From Marinifilum sp. D737 (GTDB lineage: Bacteria > Bacteroidota > Bacteroidia > Bacteroidales > Marinifilaceae): a stretch of 64,000 nucleotides of DNA. The notes beneath the pieces are model-generated. The model was not told the origin of the DNA. It made no database searches and saw only the letters and a list, made by a program, of their open reading frames with translations. The stretch covers positions 62,001 to 126,000 of the forward strand of contig NZ_JANQCD010000008.1 of NCBI RefSeq assembly GCF_026672275.1, in the 5' to 3' direction. Positions 36,951 to 47,872 of the stretch are shown here, in pieces (positions within the stretch are counted from its first letter, which is position 1; every line of letters begins with the position of its first letter). The translations under genes and the position numbers were made by a program.

Positions 36951-39146
36951 ATGACAGAATTAAATAGGGAAGAAGAAGAAAGAAGGCAAATATTATTAAG
37001 ATACAAACGCTTACTTAAGACCTGTAAAAACATCGTTACCAGAGCGGATATCAAGCTGGTAAGAAAAGCATTTGATTTAAGTTTACAAGATCACGAAGGT
37101 GAGAGAAGAAGTAATGGCGATCCGGCTATCTACCGATCATTGTCTGTGGCCCAAATTGTAGTTGAAGAACTTGGGCTTGGACGTACTTCTGTTATCTGTG
37201 CCTTGCTATATGACCTTGTTCAAAAAGAACAAGTTGATATTGATGAGATTAAAGAGCTATTTGGAGAAAAGGTAACCCATATTATCACTGGATTGGTTAA
37301 GGTGACAAATATCTATAATCAAAACCTGACCCAACATACCGAGAATTTTAGAAAACTCTTGCTTAGTTTCGCCGATGATGTTCGAGTGGTTCTAATCATT
37401 TTAGCGGATCGATTGTTCCATTTGCGAAATATGGACCATAAATCAAAGGAAGAACAAACTTCCGTGGCAAAAGAAATAGAGTTCTTATACATTCCATTGG
37501 CTCACCGTTTAGGTATGTACAATGTGAAGTCGGATATGGAAGATTTGGCTTTGCGTTACCTTCAGCCTGATATTTATTTCGAAATTGTTCAAAAACTAAA
37601 GGATTCGGAAGAAGAACGAGAAAAGTTTATTCAAGATTTTGTGGATCCGATAAAAAAAGAGCTTGATCAGTTAGGTGTAAAGTATAAGATTAAGGCCAGA
37701 ACCAAGACCATTGCTTCCATTCTGCATAAGATGAAAAAGAAGCAGGTGGAGTTCGAAGAAGTGTATGATATTTTTGCCATTCGTATTATTTTAAAAGCTT
37801 CTCCTAAGAAAGAAAAATCAGAATGTTGGAAAGTGTACTCTGCGGTTAGTGATTTGTATAGACCAAATCCTGAGCGTTTGCGCGATTGGATTACCATTCC
37901 GAAATCGAATGGTTATGAATCATTGCATACCACTGTTTTGGGGCAAAATAATAGATGGGTTGAAGTTCAAATTCGTTCCAAACGAATGAATAAAATTGCC
38001 GAGCAAGGTTTCGCTGCTCACTGGAAATACAAAGGTGGTAAAGGCGAAGGTGGATTAGACAATTGGTTGCAGGATATTCGCGAGGTATTGGAGAGTCAGG
38101 AAAGTGATTCAATTGACTTGATTGACAAATTTAAAGCTGATTTATACAACAAAGAGATATATGTATTTACGCCAAAAGGGGATTTAAAGCAATTGCCTTT
38201 AGGCGCAACTTTATTGGATTTTGCTTATTCCATTCACTCTGATTTAGGTGGGAAATGTATTGGAGGTACAGTAAACCAAAGAAACGTTTCCATTCGTCAA
38301 GAGCTAAAAAATGGAGATCAGGTTGCTATTACAACTTCCAATACACAAAAACCAAAGTCTGATTGGTTAAATTTTGTTGTTACCACAAAGGCAAAGAACA
38401 AGATTCGCCAATCGATGAAAGAGGAAATGCTCAAGGAGGCCGATCTGGGCAAGGAAACCTTAAAGCGAAGAATGAAGAACTGGAAAATTGATTTCTGCGA
38501 TGAGAATATCCGCAAGTTAATGACAGAATACAAGTACAAACTTGCCGTTGATTTGTATTATGGTATTGCAACAGAACTACATGATTTGTCAGAAATCAAG
38601 GAGATATTGACCAGAGAAGAAGTTGTGGAGGAAAAGGCACCTGAAGAGATGCCTGACTACAAATCAAGAACGACTCAAACAACTGGTGAAGATGTATTGA
38701 TTGTAGATCAGAATATTGCTAATGTAGATTATACCCTTTCAAAATGTTGTAATCCAATTTTTGGAGATGATATTTTTGGTTTTATTACCATCGGAAAAGG
38801 AATTCGAATTCACAGGGTGGGATGTTCCAATGCCAAAGAGATGATGAGCAGGTATCCTTATCGTGTGGTGAAAGCCAATTGGACAGAAAAAGGAGCAGCT
38901 TCATACCAGGCAGTACTTCACATTACAGGTGATGATGAATTGGGAATGGTTACCAATATTTCAGAGGTAATTACGAAAGATTTGCGCGTGCAGATGAGAT
39001 CCATTTCTGTTGAAACCAATGCAGGAAGTTTCGAAGGAAACCTTACTGTTGTTGTATCGAACATTGAGCACTTGAATACATTAATGGTGAAACTTCGGAG
39101 AATTAAAGGTGTACATCGTGTTTCGCGTTACGATACGGTGGCATAA
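36951..39146 (+). CDS. RelA/SpoT (RSH) family (p)ppGpp synthetase with degenerate hydrolase domain
   Basis: This 731-residue protein has an HD region (about 40-200), a synthetase (about 235-350: YDIFAIRII, then IPKSNGYESLHTTV), TGS (about 395-455), a zinc/helical region with SKCCNP, and a C-terminal ACT. The hydrolase site is degraded: the HD dyad is Y87-D88, the first metal histidine position is arginine (AIYRSLSVAQ), and ED is QK. So it probably only makes (p)ppGpp, as RelA does, and a second RSH would be needed to remove it. It is a single rightward gene. Confidence 0.9.
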   Translation: MTELNREEEERRQILLRYKRLLKTCKNIVTRADIKLVRKAFDLSLQDHEGERRSNGDPAIYRSLSVAQIVVEELGLGRTSVICALLYDLVQKEQVDIDEIKELFGEKVTHIITGLVKVTNIYNQNLTQHTENFRKLLLSFADDVRVVLIILADRLFHLRNMDHKSKEEQTSVAKEIEFLYIPLAHRLGMYNVKSDMEDLALRYLQPDIYFEIVQKLKDSEEEREKFIQDFVDPIKKELDQLGVKYKIKARTKTIASILHKMKKKQVEFEEVYDIFAIRIILKASPKKEKSECWKVYSAVSDLYRPNPERLRDWITIPKSNGYESLHTTVLGQNNRWVEVQIRSKRMNKIAEQGFAAHWKYKGGKGEGGLDNWLQDIREVLESQESDSIDLIDKFKADLYNKEIYVFTPKGDLKQLPLGATLLDFAYSIHSDLGGKCIGGTVNQRNVSIRQELKNGDQVAITTSNTQKPKSDWLNFVVTTKAKNKIRQSMKEEMLKEADLGKETLKRRMKNWKIDFCDENIRKLMTEYKYKLAVDLYYGIATELHDLSEIKEILTREEVVEEKAPEEMPDYKSRTTQTTGEDVLIVDQNIANVDYTLSKCCNPIFGDDIFGFITIGKGIRIHRVGCSNAKEMMSRYPYRVVKANWTEKGAASYQAVLHITGDDELGMVTNISEVITKDLRVQMRSISVETNAGSFEGNLTVVVSNIEHLNTLMVKLRRIKGVHRVSRYDTVA

Positions 39147-39149
39147 TTT

Positions 39150-39177
39150 ATCAGTTATCAGTTATCAGTTATCAGTT
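39150..39177. repeat. Four tandem copies of ATCAGTT
   Basis: Four exact seven-base units start four bases after the RSH stop codon. It is a short simple repeat with possible copy-number variation. Confidence 0.9.
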
Positions 39178-39549
39178 GCTGGAAAAAAATGAAAGCACAA
39201 AGGCAAGTCAGGGGTTGACTAATATCGAAGCTGTAAATCAGTCACCCCCTCACTGAAAAATCTAGCTACTGACTCTTGACGGCCGGGAAACAAGGTGCAG
39301 CGCACCGTAATATTTGTAGCTTGCATGTTAACAATCGCTTTCGCAGATTAAAGATATTTATCACAAATTCAGCCAACCCAAGAGCTGACAGCATCGGCGA
39401 AACCGAAGCATGGAAAATCATTTAAACAGCGATCAGTGATCACTCCTCGATAATTGCTAAAATATTGTGTGTTCGGGACTAACAAAAGCGATGTGAAATT
39501 GCTTCAAAAATCTTCATCAATAAGTGATGTTTTATTGCTATTGATTCTG

Positions 39550-39557
39550 TATATTTG
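39550..39557 (+). promoter_or_regulatory. -7 box of dnaX promoter
   Basis: TATATTTG lies 46 bases before the dnaX start and matches the Bacteroidota -7 consensus. The -33 element is not clear. Confidence 0.5.
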
Positions 39558-39603
39558 AAGTTCGAAAAAAGAAAAACGACCGTTTATTGGTCCTATTATA
39601 TAT

Positions 39604-41370
39604 ATGGAAAATTTTATTGTTTCAGCTCGAAAATATCGTCCCTCAACATTCTCAACAGTTGTAGGGCAGGAGTCTATTACCGTTACCTTAAAGAATGCGA
39701 TTAAGAACAGTCATTTGGCACATGCCTACCTGTTTTGTGGTCCCAGAGGTGTAGGTAAAACCTCTTGTGCACGTATTTTTGCTAAAACCATAAACTGTTC
39801 GAATATTACTTCTGATTTTGAAGCTTGTAATGAGTGTGAATCCTGTAAGGCGTTTAATGAAAACCGCTCATACAACATTCACGAATTGGATGCTGCTTCG
39901 AATAACTCGGTTGATGACATTCGTACCTTAATTGACCAGGTAAGAATACCACCTCAAATCGGAAGTTATAGCATATATATTATTGATGAGGTTCACATGT
40001 TATCTGCATCGGCATTTAATGCCTTCCTGAAAACATTGGAAGAACCTCCGGCTCATGCAATTTTTGTATTGGCAACCACCGAAAAGCATAAGATTTTACC
40101 TACAATTTTATCGCGTTGTCAGATTTTCGATTTTAATCGCATTAAAGTGGAAGATGCGGTGAAGCATCTTAAGAATATTGCCGGGAAAGAATCTGTAAAT
40201 ATCGATGAAGAAGCTTTAAATGTAATTGGTCAGAAAGCCGATGGCGCAATGCGTGACGCTCTTTCTATTTTTGATCAGATTGTGAGTTTTTCAGGGAAGG
40301 AAATCACATTCGAAAATGTAATTCAGAATTTAAATGTACTGGATTACGATTATTACTTCCGAATTGTGGATGCTGCATTGGAAGGAAAGGTTACTAATGT
40401 ATTGGTAATGCTTAATGAGATTTTTGAGAAAGGTTTCGATGGTCATCACTTTATTGGAGGATTAAGTGCTCACATTCGTGATGTCCTAGTTGGAAAAGAT
40501 GCAGCTACCATACAATTACTGGAAGTGAGTGAGAGTGTGAAACAGAAATATGTCGATCAGGCAAAGAAATGCCCGGTAGATTTCTTGTATGAGGCTCTCG
40601 CCATACTAAACCAATGCGATGTCAGTTACAAATCCAGTCAGAATCCACGTTTATTAATCGAGCTAAGTTTAATTCAATTGTCCCAGATAATTGAATCAAA
40701 AAAAAAAGGAGCTAGTTTAAAAAAGAATTCCAAGAAATTATTGAGGATTGCGATTGATGGGAGAACTCTTGCTCCTGCTCAAAATGTACCGAAAAGTGTA
40801 GGCAAGGTATCAACCACTATACAGAACAATGGCAATCCTTCCAAAGCCGAATACAAGGCAAGTATTGATACAGGAGTAGCCAGAAATACATATACTTCTA
40901 CGGTATCGATTAAGCAAGCACTGAAATCTGGTATTCAAAGACCACAAATCGTTAGCAAACCCAACAGCGAGAATAAAACGGAAGTATCTGATATAACAGG
41001 TGCTTATTTGAATGCTGAGTACAACAAAGCTGGTGTTTTTATGCAGCTAAAGGAGTTTGCCAAAATCAAAAATAAAAGTGAACGTGTAAGGTTGGCACTA
41101 ACAGTAAACCAGCCTGAGCTTACCGATAATAAAATTGTTTTAAAGGTGAGCAACCCACTTCAGGAAGACGATATCAATAGTGTATTGATGGAATTGCAAA
41201 ATTATTTCAGAAGAATATATAATAACAATTCAATATCGGTGGAGACAGTAAAATCTGCAACTACAAAAACCAAAAGGGTGTTTACAGATACCGACAGATT
41301 CAATTATTTGTGCAAGAAAAATCCCGCTTTGGCAGTGTTGAAACAGAAATTCTCCCTCGATTTTGAGTAG
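39604..41370 (+). CDS. dnaX: DNA polymerase III subunit gamma/tau
   Basis: This 588-residue clamp-loader ATPase has Walker A GPRGVGKT at 46-53, a four-cysteine zinc module (C65, C75, C78, C81), the Walker B region IYIIDEVHML at about 121-130, and sensor-1 LATTEKHKILPTILSRC. Domain III follows to about residue 370. A low-complexity linker and a C-terminal tau-like domain bind the polymerase. No obvious slippery frameshift site was noted. It is monocistronic with a hairpin downstream. Confidence 0.95.
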   Translation: MENFIVSARKYRPSTFSTVVGQESITVTLKNAIKNSHLAHAYLFCGPRGVGKTSCARIFAKTINCSNITSDFEACNECESCKAFNENRSYNIHELDAASNNSVDDIRTLIDQVRIPPQIGSYSIYIIDEVHMLSASAFNAFLKTLEEPPAHAIFVLATTEKHKILPTILSRCQIFDFNRIKVEDAVKHLKNIAGKESVNIDEEALNVIGQKADGAMRDALSIFDQIVSFSGKEITFENVIQNLNVLDYDYYFRIVDAALEGKVTNVLVMLNEIFEKGFDGHHFIGGLSAHIRDVLVGKDAATIQLLEVSESVKQKYVDQAKKCPVDFLYEALAILNQCDVSYKSSQNPRLLIELSLIQLSQIIESKKKGASLKKNSKKLLRIAIDGRTLAPAQNVPKSVGKVSTTIQNNGNPSKAEYKASIDTGVARNTYTSTVSIKQALKSGIQRPQIVSKPNSENKTEVSDITGAYLNAEYNKAGVFMQLKEFAKIKNKSERVRLALTVNQPELTDNKIVLKVSNPLQEDDINSVLMELQNYFRRIYNNNSISVETVKSATTKTKRVFTDTDRFNYLCKKNPALAVLKQKFSLDFE

Positions 41371-41409
41371 AAAAGCATAAATAGGTTATAAAGCATATGA
41401 CATTTAGTC

Positions 41410-41447
41410 TAAATAAGGCCCTTGATTTTATTCATGGGCCTTATTTA
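41410..41447 (+). terminator. Hairpin after dnaX
   Basis: A perfect 12-base stem (TAAATAAGGCCC / GGGCCTTATTTA) with a 14-base loop lies 40 bases after the dnaX stop. No long T-run follows. Confidence 0.6.
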
Positions 41448-41550
41448 TAGTTACTTATAATTAAAGAAAAAAATCGTTAAAAAATAAGCGCTTTTAAATT
41501 GGGAATTAAAAAAAATATCTATGTTTACCAAGAGTTTGAATTGTGCTTAA

Positions 41551-43836
<2,286 letters not shown>

Positions 43837-43858
43837 TCACATTAGATAAATCATATAG

Positions 43859-43887
43859 AAAGGCCTTCCAAACGGAAGGCCTTTTTT
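43859..43887 (+). terminator. Rho-independent terminator of icd
   Basis: AAAGGCCTTCC and GGAAGGCCTTT form a perfect 11-base stem with loop AAAC, followed by T residues, 23 bases after the stop. Confidence 0.93.
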
Positions 43888-43904
43888 CATAAGTGACATT
43901 TTAG

Positions 43905-43936
43905 AAAAGAAAAAAGGCAGAAAATAAATTTCTGCC
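43905..43936 (-). terminator. Rho-independent terminator of the cbiK transcript
   Basis: On the minus strand GGCAGAAA / TTTCTGCC form an eight-base stem with a five-base loop, followed by TTTTTT, 36 bases after the chelatase stop. Confidence 0.85.
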
Positions 43937-43971
43937 ATTAATTTTAAATGAAATATAATGATGATAGTAGT

Positions 43972-44910
43972 TTACTCAGCATCTTCAAGGTGATCCATCC
44001 AGATTTTGTTGATCTCGTTGTAATCGCCTAAACCTTTCATTACAGTATGAACCGTATAACCTTTTCCTTCCAATCTTTCTTTCCACGATTGTTCTGCAGG
44101 ATCAGTTTCACCAGTGTTACCATTCATATCGTTATTTGCATGATCACCAGCAATAGACATTAATGGAGTAATGGTAACTTTGGTAGCTTTTGGAGAAAGT
44201 TTATCCAATTCGGCAAGAATACCGCCTATTGAAGTTGTTCCTGCATCGAAACCAATCCCTTCTACAGTACCTACAAAAAAGTTAGGATTTAGTTTTTGTA
44301 GCTCGCTCTGAAGTTTTAAGTATTGAGCATCTGCAGCATGTGGAGTACCGTGTCCCATTAACAATACAGGACCATCTTTTAATTCCTCAGAGAATTTTAC
44401 AGCTAAAATATCAGCAACAGCTTTAATGTCAGCATCGCTATCCAATAAAGGGCGACCAATTTTCACGCTTACTCCTTCGTATTTTTCTTTGAAGGCATGG
44501 ATTGCTTCTTTTAATTCATCAAATTCTTCACCAGGAATAACATGTAAAGATTGTACTTCGAATTTAGAAAAACCATCTTTTACCATGATTTCCAAAGCTT
44601 CCTGTGGCGTGTCATTGTCGATAATTTGTCCTTTTAAAGAACCTTCTCCATTTCCCTGACGCAATTTGTTGATAATGATGTCGGAGGTGTAACCCCATTT
44701 AATGGTTTCACCGGCAAATCGTTTTTTAGCAGCATCATCGATGTTCTTGAATGTCTCTTGTGGGTCTGGGAATGAAGATCCAAAAGTTACCAATAGGATA
44801 CCTTCTTTGTCACCTAAAGTGTTCTTGTCATCATTGTCGTCATCACTACATGCAGTGAATACCATTGCTAATGCGCATAAAGCGATAGCTGATTTTTTGA
44901 TTAAATTCAT
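43972..44910 (-). CDS. cbiK: CbiK-type sirohydrochlorin cobaltochelatase, exported lipoprotein
   Basis: This 312-residue protein has the CbiK/class II chelatase fold: start LLVTFGSSFPDPQETF, then metal-site histidines H123 (SLHVIPGEEF), H187 (LLMGHGTPHA) and H257 (SIAGDHANND). Cytosolic CbiK (~260 aa) inserts cobalt into sirohydrochlorin. Here a 20-residue signal with lipobox FTAC (C21) and an acidic SDDD tract predict a lipoprotein outside the inner membrane, perhaps surface-exposed. It lies 58 bases after a TonB-dependent receptor under a cobalamin riboswitch. A role in binding or metallating external tetrapyrroles is inferred, not known. Confidence 0.9.
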   Translation of the reverse strand: MNLIKKSAIALCALAMVFTACSDDDNDDKNTLGDKEGILLVTFGSSFPDPQETFKNIDDAAKKRFAGETIKWGYTSDIIINKLRQGNGEGSLKGQIIDNDTPQEALEIMVKDGFSKFEVQSLHVIPGEEFDELKEAIHAFKEKYEGVSVKIGRPLLDSDADIKAVADILAVKFSEELKDGPVLLMGHGTPHAADAQYLKLQSELQKLNPNFFVGTVEGIGFDAGTTSIGGILAELDKLSPKATKVTITPLMSIAGDHANNDMNGNTGETDPAEQSWKERLEGKGYTVHTVMKGLGDYNEINKIWMDHLEDAE

Positions 44911-44968
44911 TTTGCCTTGTGTTTTTGTTAATTTGATTTTATTGATAAATCCCCAAAGGGATTTTAGC

Positions 44969-47224
44969 TTATTTGCTAAAGTTTACATTCAACCCTACAA
45001 AGAGTGTTCTTCCCGGATTTAAGGTTCCGTAATGTGAACCATATGGTCTGTCATCTACATAATCGAACAGGTTGTCGATTCCTGCAGTGATCCAAATTTT
45101 GTAGTTCTCCAATTTGTTAATGCTTAGGTTCGAAGAGAGTTTCCAAACTTGGTATGCATCTGCATAGCTTCTCTCCAAATCTTCTTCTAAATAGAAACGA
45201 TCTGATTTGTAAACGCCAGATAGATTGATGTTTAGTTTCTTCTTATTCCATCTTTCTGTCCAAGATAATTTCCAGGTGGCGCTATGTTCTGATATGCCAT
45301 TTAACCTGATATCCTGACTTAGGTTCTTTGCATTTACATAGCTGTAACTACCATTGAATAATAGTTGAGAAAATACAGGAAAACTAAAGTGCCAATCAGC
45401 ACCAATGGTTCTTGCATCGTCTATATTGTATCTTTTTTTGGTTTCCTCAATCCCTCTTCGTGAATGATCATATGTTGTTGGAATGATTTTATAATCAATT
45501 TTGTCGTAGATTCTATTCAGGTATATATTTAGGCCCGTTTTAAACTTGTTGGCCTTAAATTCACTTGATAATGAAAAGTAATGTGATTTCTGAGCTTTCA
45601 AGTCTTCATTACCAAGATATAGGCGATACATGCCCATGCGGTTGCTTTCGTAGTAATAGTACAATTCTTTTAAAGTAGGACTTTTAAAGCCATTAGAGTA
45701 GGTAAATCTATGGGTGAATTTAGATTCTTTGTACATCATGCTTAGTTTTGGCGTTGCCGAAAATCCGGTTTTATCGTGATACAAGGTTCTAAGACCTGCA
45801 ACCAAATCTAATTTTTTACTTAGCTTCATTTCATCCTGAACATACAAGGAGTAAGTGTAGGCATTAACTTTAGGTGTGGTTAACCTGTATTCCGCTTCAA
45901 GGTATTCGCCTCTAAGCTCAGTTCCAAAGCTTAGTTTGTTCTTGTCGTTGATGTTAAAAACTCCTTTTACCTGCGAAATTACGTTTACTACATCCGAATT
46001 TTTAAATCGATCACCCGGATAATAGGTCTTCTTAATTACATCGGTACTGGTAATATAGCTTTCGTTGTATTTGTAGGGATATTCCGTGTAGTACAAGTAG
46101 TTGTTTACATCAAAATTGAAACTCAGTAGATTATTTTTTTTCAATTTGTAGATGCCAGCAAGTGAAACCGCCCTGTTATTGTAATAGTAATTGTGCATTT
46201 GCGCCTTGAATGGAAAATACAGTATTTTTTCGTACCAGGACAAATCCATATTTAAACTTAACTTTTGGTTTACCTCATACTCTAAAAACTGGCTAATGGT
46301 ATAAGCTTTACTTTTATTTACAGGTTTGTAGTAGGTATGAACCAAAAATGGTAAATCGTGATTGGATTCCCACTTGTTATTAAATTTCATGGAATTCAAT
46401 TGGTAACCTGCTTTTTGTTTGTAGTTGAAAGTAGTTTTGCCAGATAGTTTCCCTTCACTAAAAGTGAAAGAGTTCAGCTGTTTAAAATCTCCGTAAGCAC
46501 CCAGGCGGGAACTACTGCTTGCAGATCGTTTTCCTTTTACTTTTTTGGTGATGATATTGATTACTCCGGCTATGGCATCGGATCCGTATAGGGTAGAGGA
46601 AGCTCCTTTTACTACTTCTATTTGCTCAATGTCTGCTGAGTTGATTCTGTTTAAATCAGCATATCCACCAACACCGCCAGTTAATCTTTTGCCATTCAAA
46701 AGGATCAATACATAGTCTTTGCCCAAACCATTAATTTTGATATTGGAACCCATAGAGCTGGTTGTATAATCAATGGAAGAGGAGATGCCCGATATGATTT
46801 CTTCTACATTTCTGCCGGAAATGTCAGCTATGTCCTTTTTGGTAATGATTTCGGTTTGAACTGGTACATTATCAATCTTGTAATGCGTACCTGTGCCCGT
46901 AACAACGATAGGGGAAATGGTAAAAGATTTTGGCTGTAGTCCAATATCGAACTTTTTGGAAGCCTTTAAATCAATTTCCTGGCAGAACTTCTCGTATCCA
47001 AGAACCGAAACACAAAGATGATACTTGCCTTTTGTTAGCTTGCTTAAGGTATACTGTCCACCATTTTGTGTACTTGCTGTATTTAAACTGTCGAGGTAAA
47101 CGTAAGCAAAATCAATTCCCTCCCTGGTGTTTTTGTTGTACACCTTGCCACTAAGGCTAAAATTTTGTGAGAATGCAGAAAAAAATACTACCTGCATTAA
47201 CAACATACAAAAAATCTTATGCAT
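44969..47224 (-). CDS. TonB-dependent outer-membrane receptor, BtuB-like by riboswitch context
   Basis: This 751-residue protein has a signal peptide (about 1-19) and a carboxypeptidase-regulatory-like domain (about 22-100). The plug domain contains IVVTGTGTHYKIDNVPVQTE, GKDYVLILLNGKRLTGGVGG and VEVVKGASSTLYGSDAIAGV. A 22-strand-type beta-barrel ends in LFVGLNVNFSK. It imports a ligand using TonB energy. A cobalamin riboswitch begins about 110 bases upstream and an exported chelatase follows, so corrinoids or precursors are the probable cargo. Confidence 0.92.
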   Translation of the reverse strand: MHKIFCMLLMQVVFFSAFSQNFSLSGKVYNKNTREGIDFAYVYLDSLNTASTQNGGQYTLSKLTKGKYHLCVSVLGYEKFCQEIDLKASKKFDIGLQPKSFTISPIVVTGTGTHYKIDNVPVQTEIITKKDIADISGRNVEEIISGISSSIDYTTSSMGSNIKINGLGKDYVLILLNGKRLTGGVGGYADLNRINSADIEQIEVVKGASSTLYGSDAIAGVINIITKKVKGKRSASSSSRLGAYGDFKQLNSFTFSEGKLSGKTTFNYKQKAGYQLNSMKFNNKWESNHDLPFLVHTYYKPVNKSKAYTISQFLEYEVNQKLSLNMDLSWYEKILYFPFKAQMHNYYYNNRAVSLAGIYKLKKNNLLSFNFDVNNYLYYTEYPYKYNESYITSTDVIKKTYYPGDRFKNSDVVNVISQVKGVFNINDKNKLSFGTELRGEYLEAEYRLTTPKVNAYTYSLYVQDEMKLSKKLDLVAGLRTLYHDKTGFSATPKLSMMYKESKFTHRFTYSNGFKSPTLKELYYYYESNRMGMYRLYLGNEDLKAQKSHYFSLSSEFKANKFKTGLNIYLNRIYDKIDYKIIPTTYDHSRRGIEETKKRYNIDDARTIGADWHFSFPVFSQLLFNGSYSYVNAKNLSQDIRLNGISEHSATWKLSWTERWNKKKLNINLSGVYKSDRFYLEEDLERSYADAYQVWKLSSNLSINKLENYKIWITAGIDNLFDYVDDRPYGSHYGTLNPGRTLFVGLNVNFSK

Positions 47225-47332
47225 AGTAAAAACATACTAATGCATTCCTGGAATATGTGAGGTGAATGAAATCAGAAAATATACCAAATCATCATTAACT
47301 TCTTTTCCCGGAAGCAATAATTAAACAATATC

Positions 47333-47522
47333 TCCTGGCAGGTTTCCTGACTTTCCCGATTCTCAACTCCTTCCCATCCCTATAGGACAGTGGATTTTGA
47401 CTGTTGAGAACGAATTAATATCCATGGATATTAACGGGATTTACAGTAGCGGGTACTGTTCCGGATTTACACCGGATTCCCTTTTAACTCTTTTTGCTGA
47501 ATGCAAACAGAGCACCAAAAGC
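47333..47522 (-). promoter_or_regulatory. Cobalamin (B12) riboswitch
   Basis: Read on the minus strand, this leader has a GGTGCTCTG start and then AAAAGGGAATCCGGTGTAAA. ACCCGCTACTGTAAATCC corresponds to the B12-box region, and the 3' end is AGTCAGGAAACCTGCC. These are the conserved blocks of the cobalamin riboswitch in the correct order. A perfect 20-base palindrome (47415-47434) forms a peripheral stem. It precedes the TonB receptor and chelatase genes, so B12 excess should reduce their expression. No internal terminator is obvious, so control may be translational. Confidence 0.93.
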
Positions 47523-47777
47523 TTCGCAAATGTATTCTTTTTTATTGATAATAAAATCTAGGAACTTGTTTTTGTCGCATGTTAATCAACATGTCTGGAG
47601 TTGACAAAAAAACATTGATACAATAAACTTTTGTTAATCAATCTTTTTCTAAATCTCATAATTGTGAGGTAAATTGATGGGAAATGATTGGTTTGATATG
47701 ATCATATGTTATCTAACTAATTTGGAATCCGCTTAATGATCTCATTTATAATATTTATCAAAATTCATTTTAAACAT

Positions 47778-47785
47778 TACTTTTG
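47778..47785 (+). promoter_or_regulatory. Candidate -7 box for the Cache sensor kinase gene
   Basis: TACTTTTG fits TAnnTTTG and lies 87 bases before the ATG at 47873. No convincing -33 box was seen. Confidence 0.4.
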
Positions 47786-47872
47786 TATTCGATTTCTTCG
47801 TGATGGACATGATTTTCTGTCTGTAATCATTGGTGAGTTAATAAGTTTTGTGTTTTAAATTATCTGGGGTAA

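Larger units (their letters stand above)
39147..39603. other. Gene-free spacer with short tandem repeat and hairpins upstream of dnaX
   Basis: These 457 bases hold four tandem ATCAGTT units (39150-39177), an imperfect AGGGG-TGACT / AGTCA-CCCCT hairpin (about 39210-39260), and a GGTGC-AGC-GCACC hairpin (about 39294). The right end carries the dnaX promoter. No gene was found. Part of it may be a transcript-end structure or an extragenic repeat. Confidence 0.5.

Noticed and set aside
39150-39177. ATCAGTT tandem units as a CRISPR array
   Set aside because: They are contiguous seven-base units without spacers, so a simple tandem repeat.
44702-45022. 106-codon plus-strand frame across the receptor-chelatase junction
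   Set aside because: It is antisense to the lipoprotein signal of the chelatase and the receptor C terminus; a shadow of those genes.
47415-47434. 20-base palindrome TTAATATCCATGGATATTAA as a protein operator
   Set aside because: It lies inside the cobalamin riboswitch where a variable peripheral stem is expected; RNA structure explains it.
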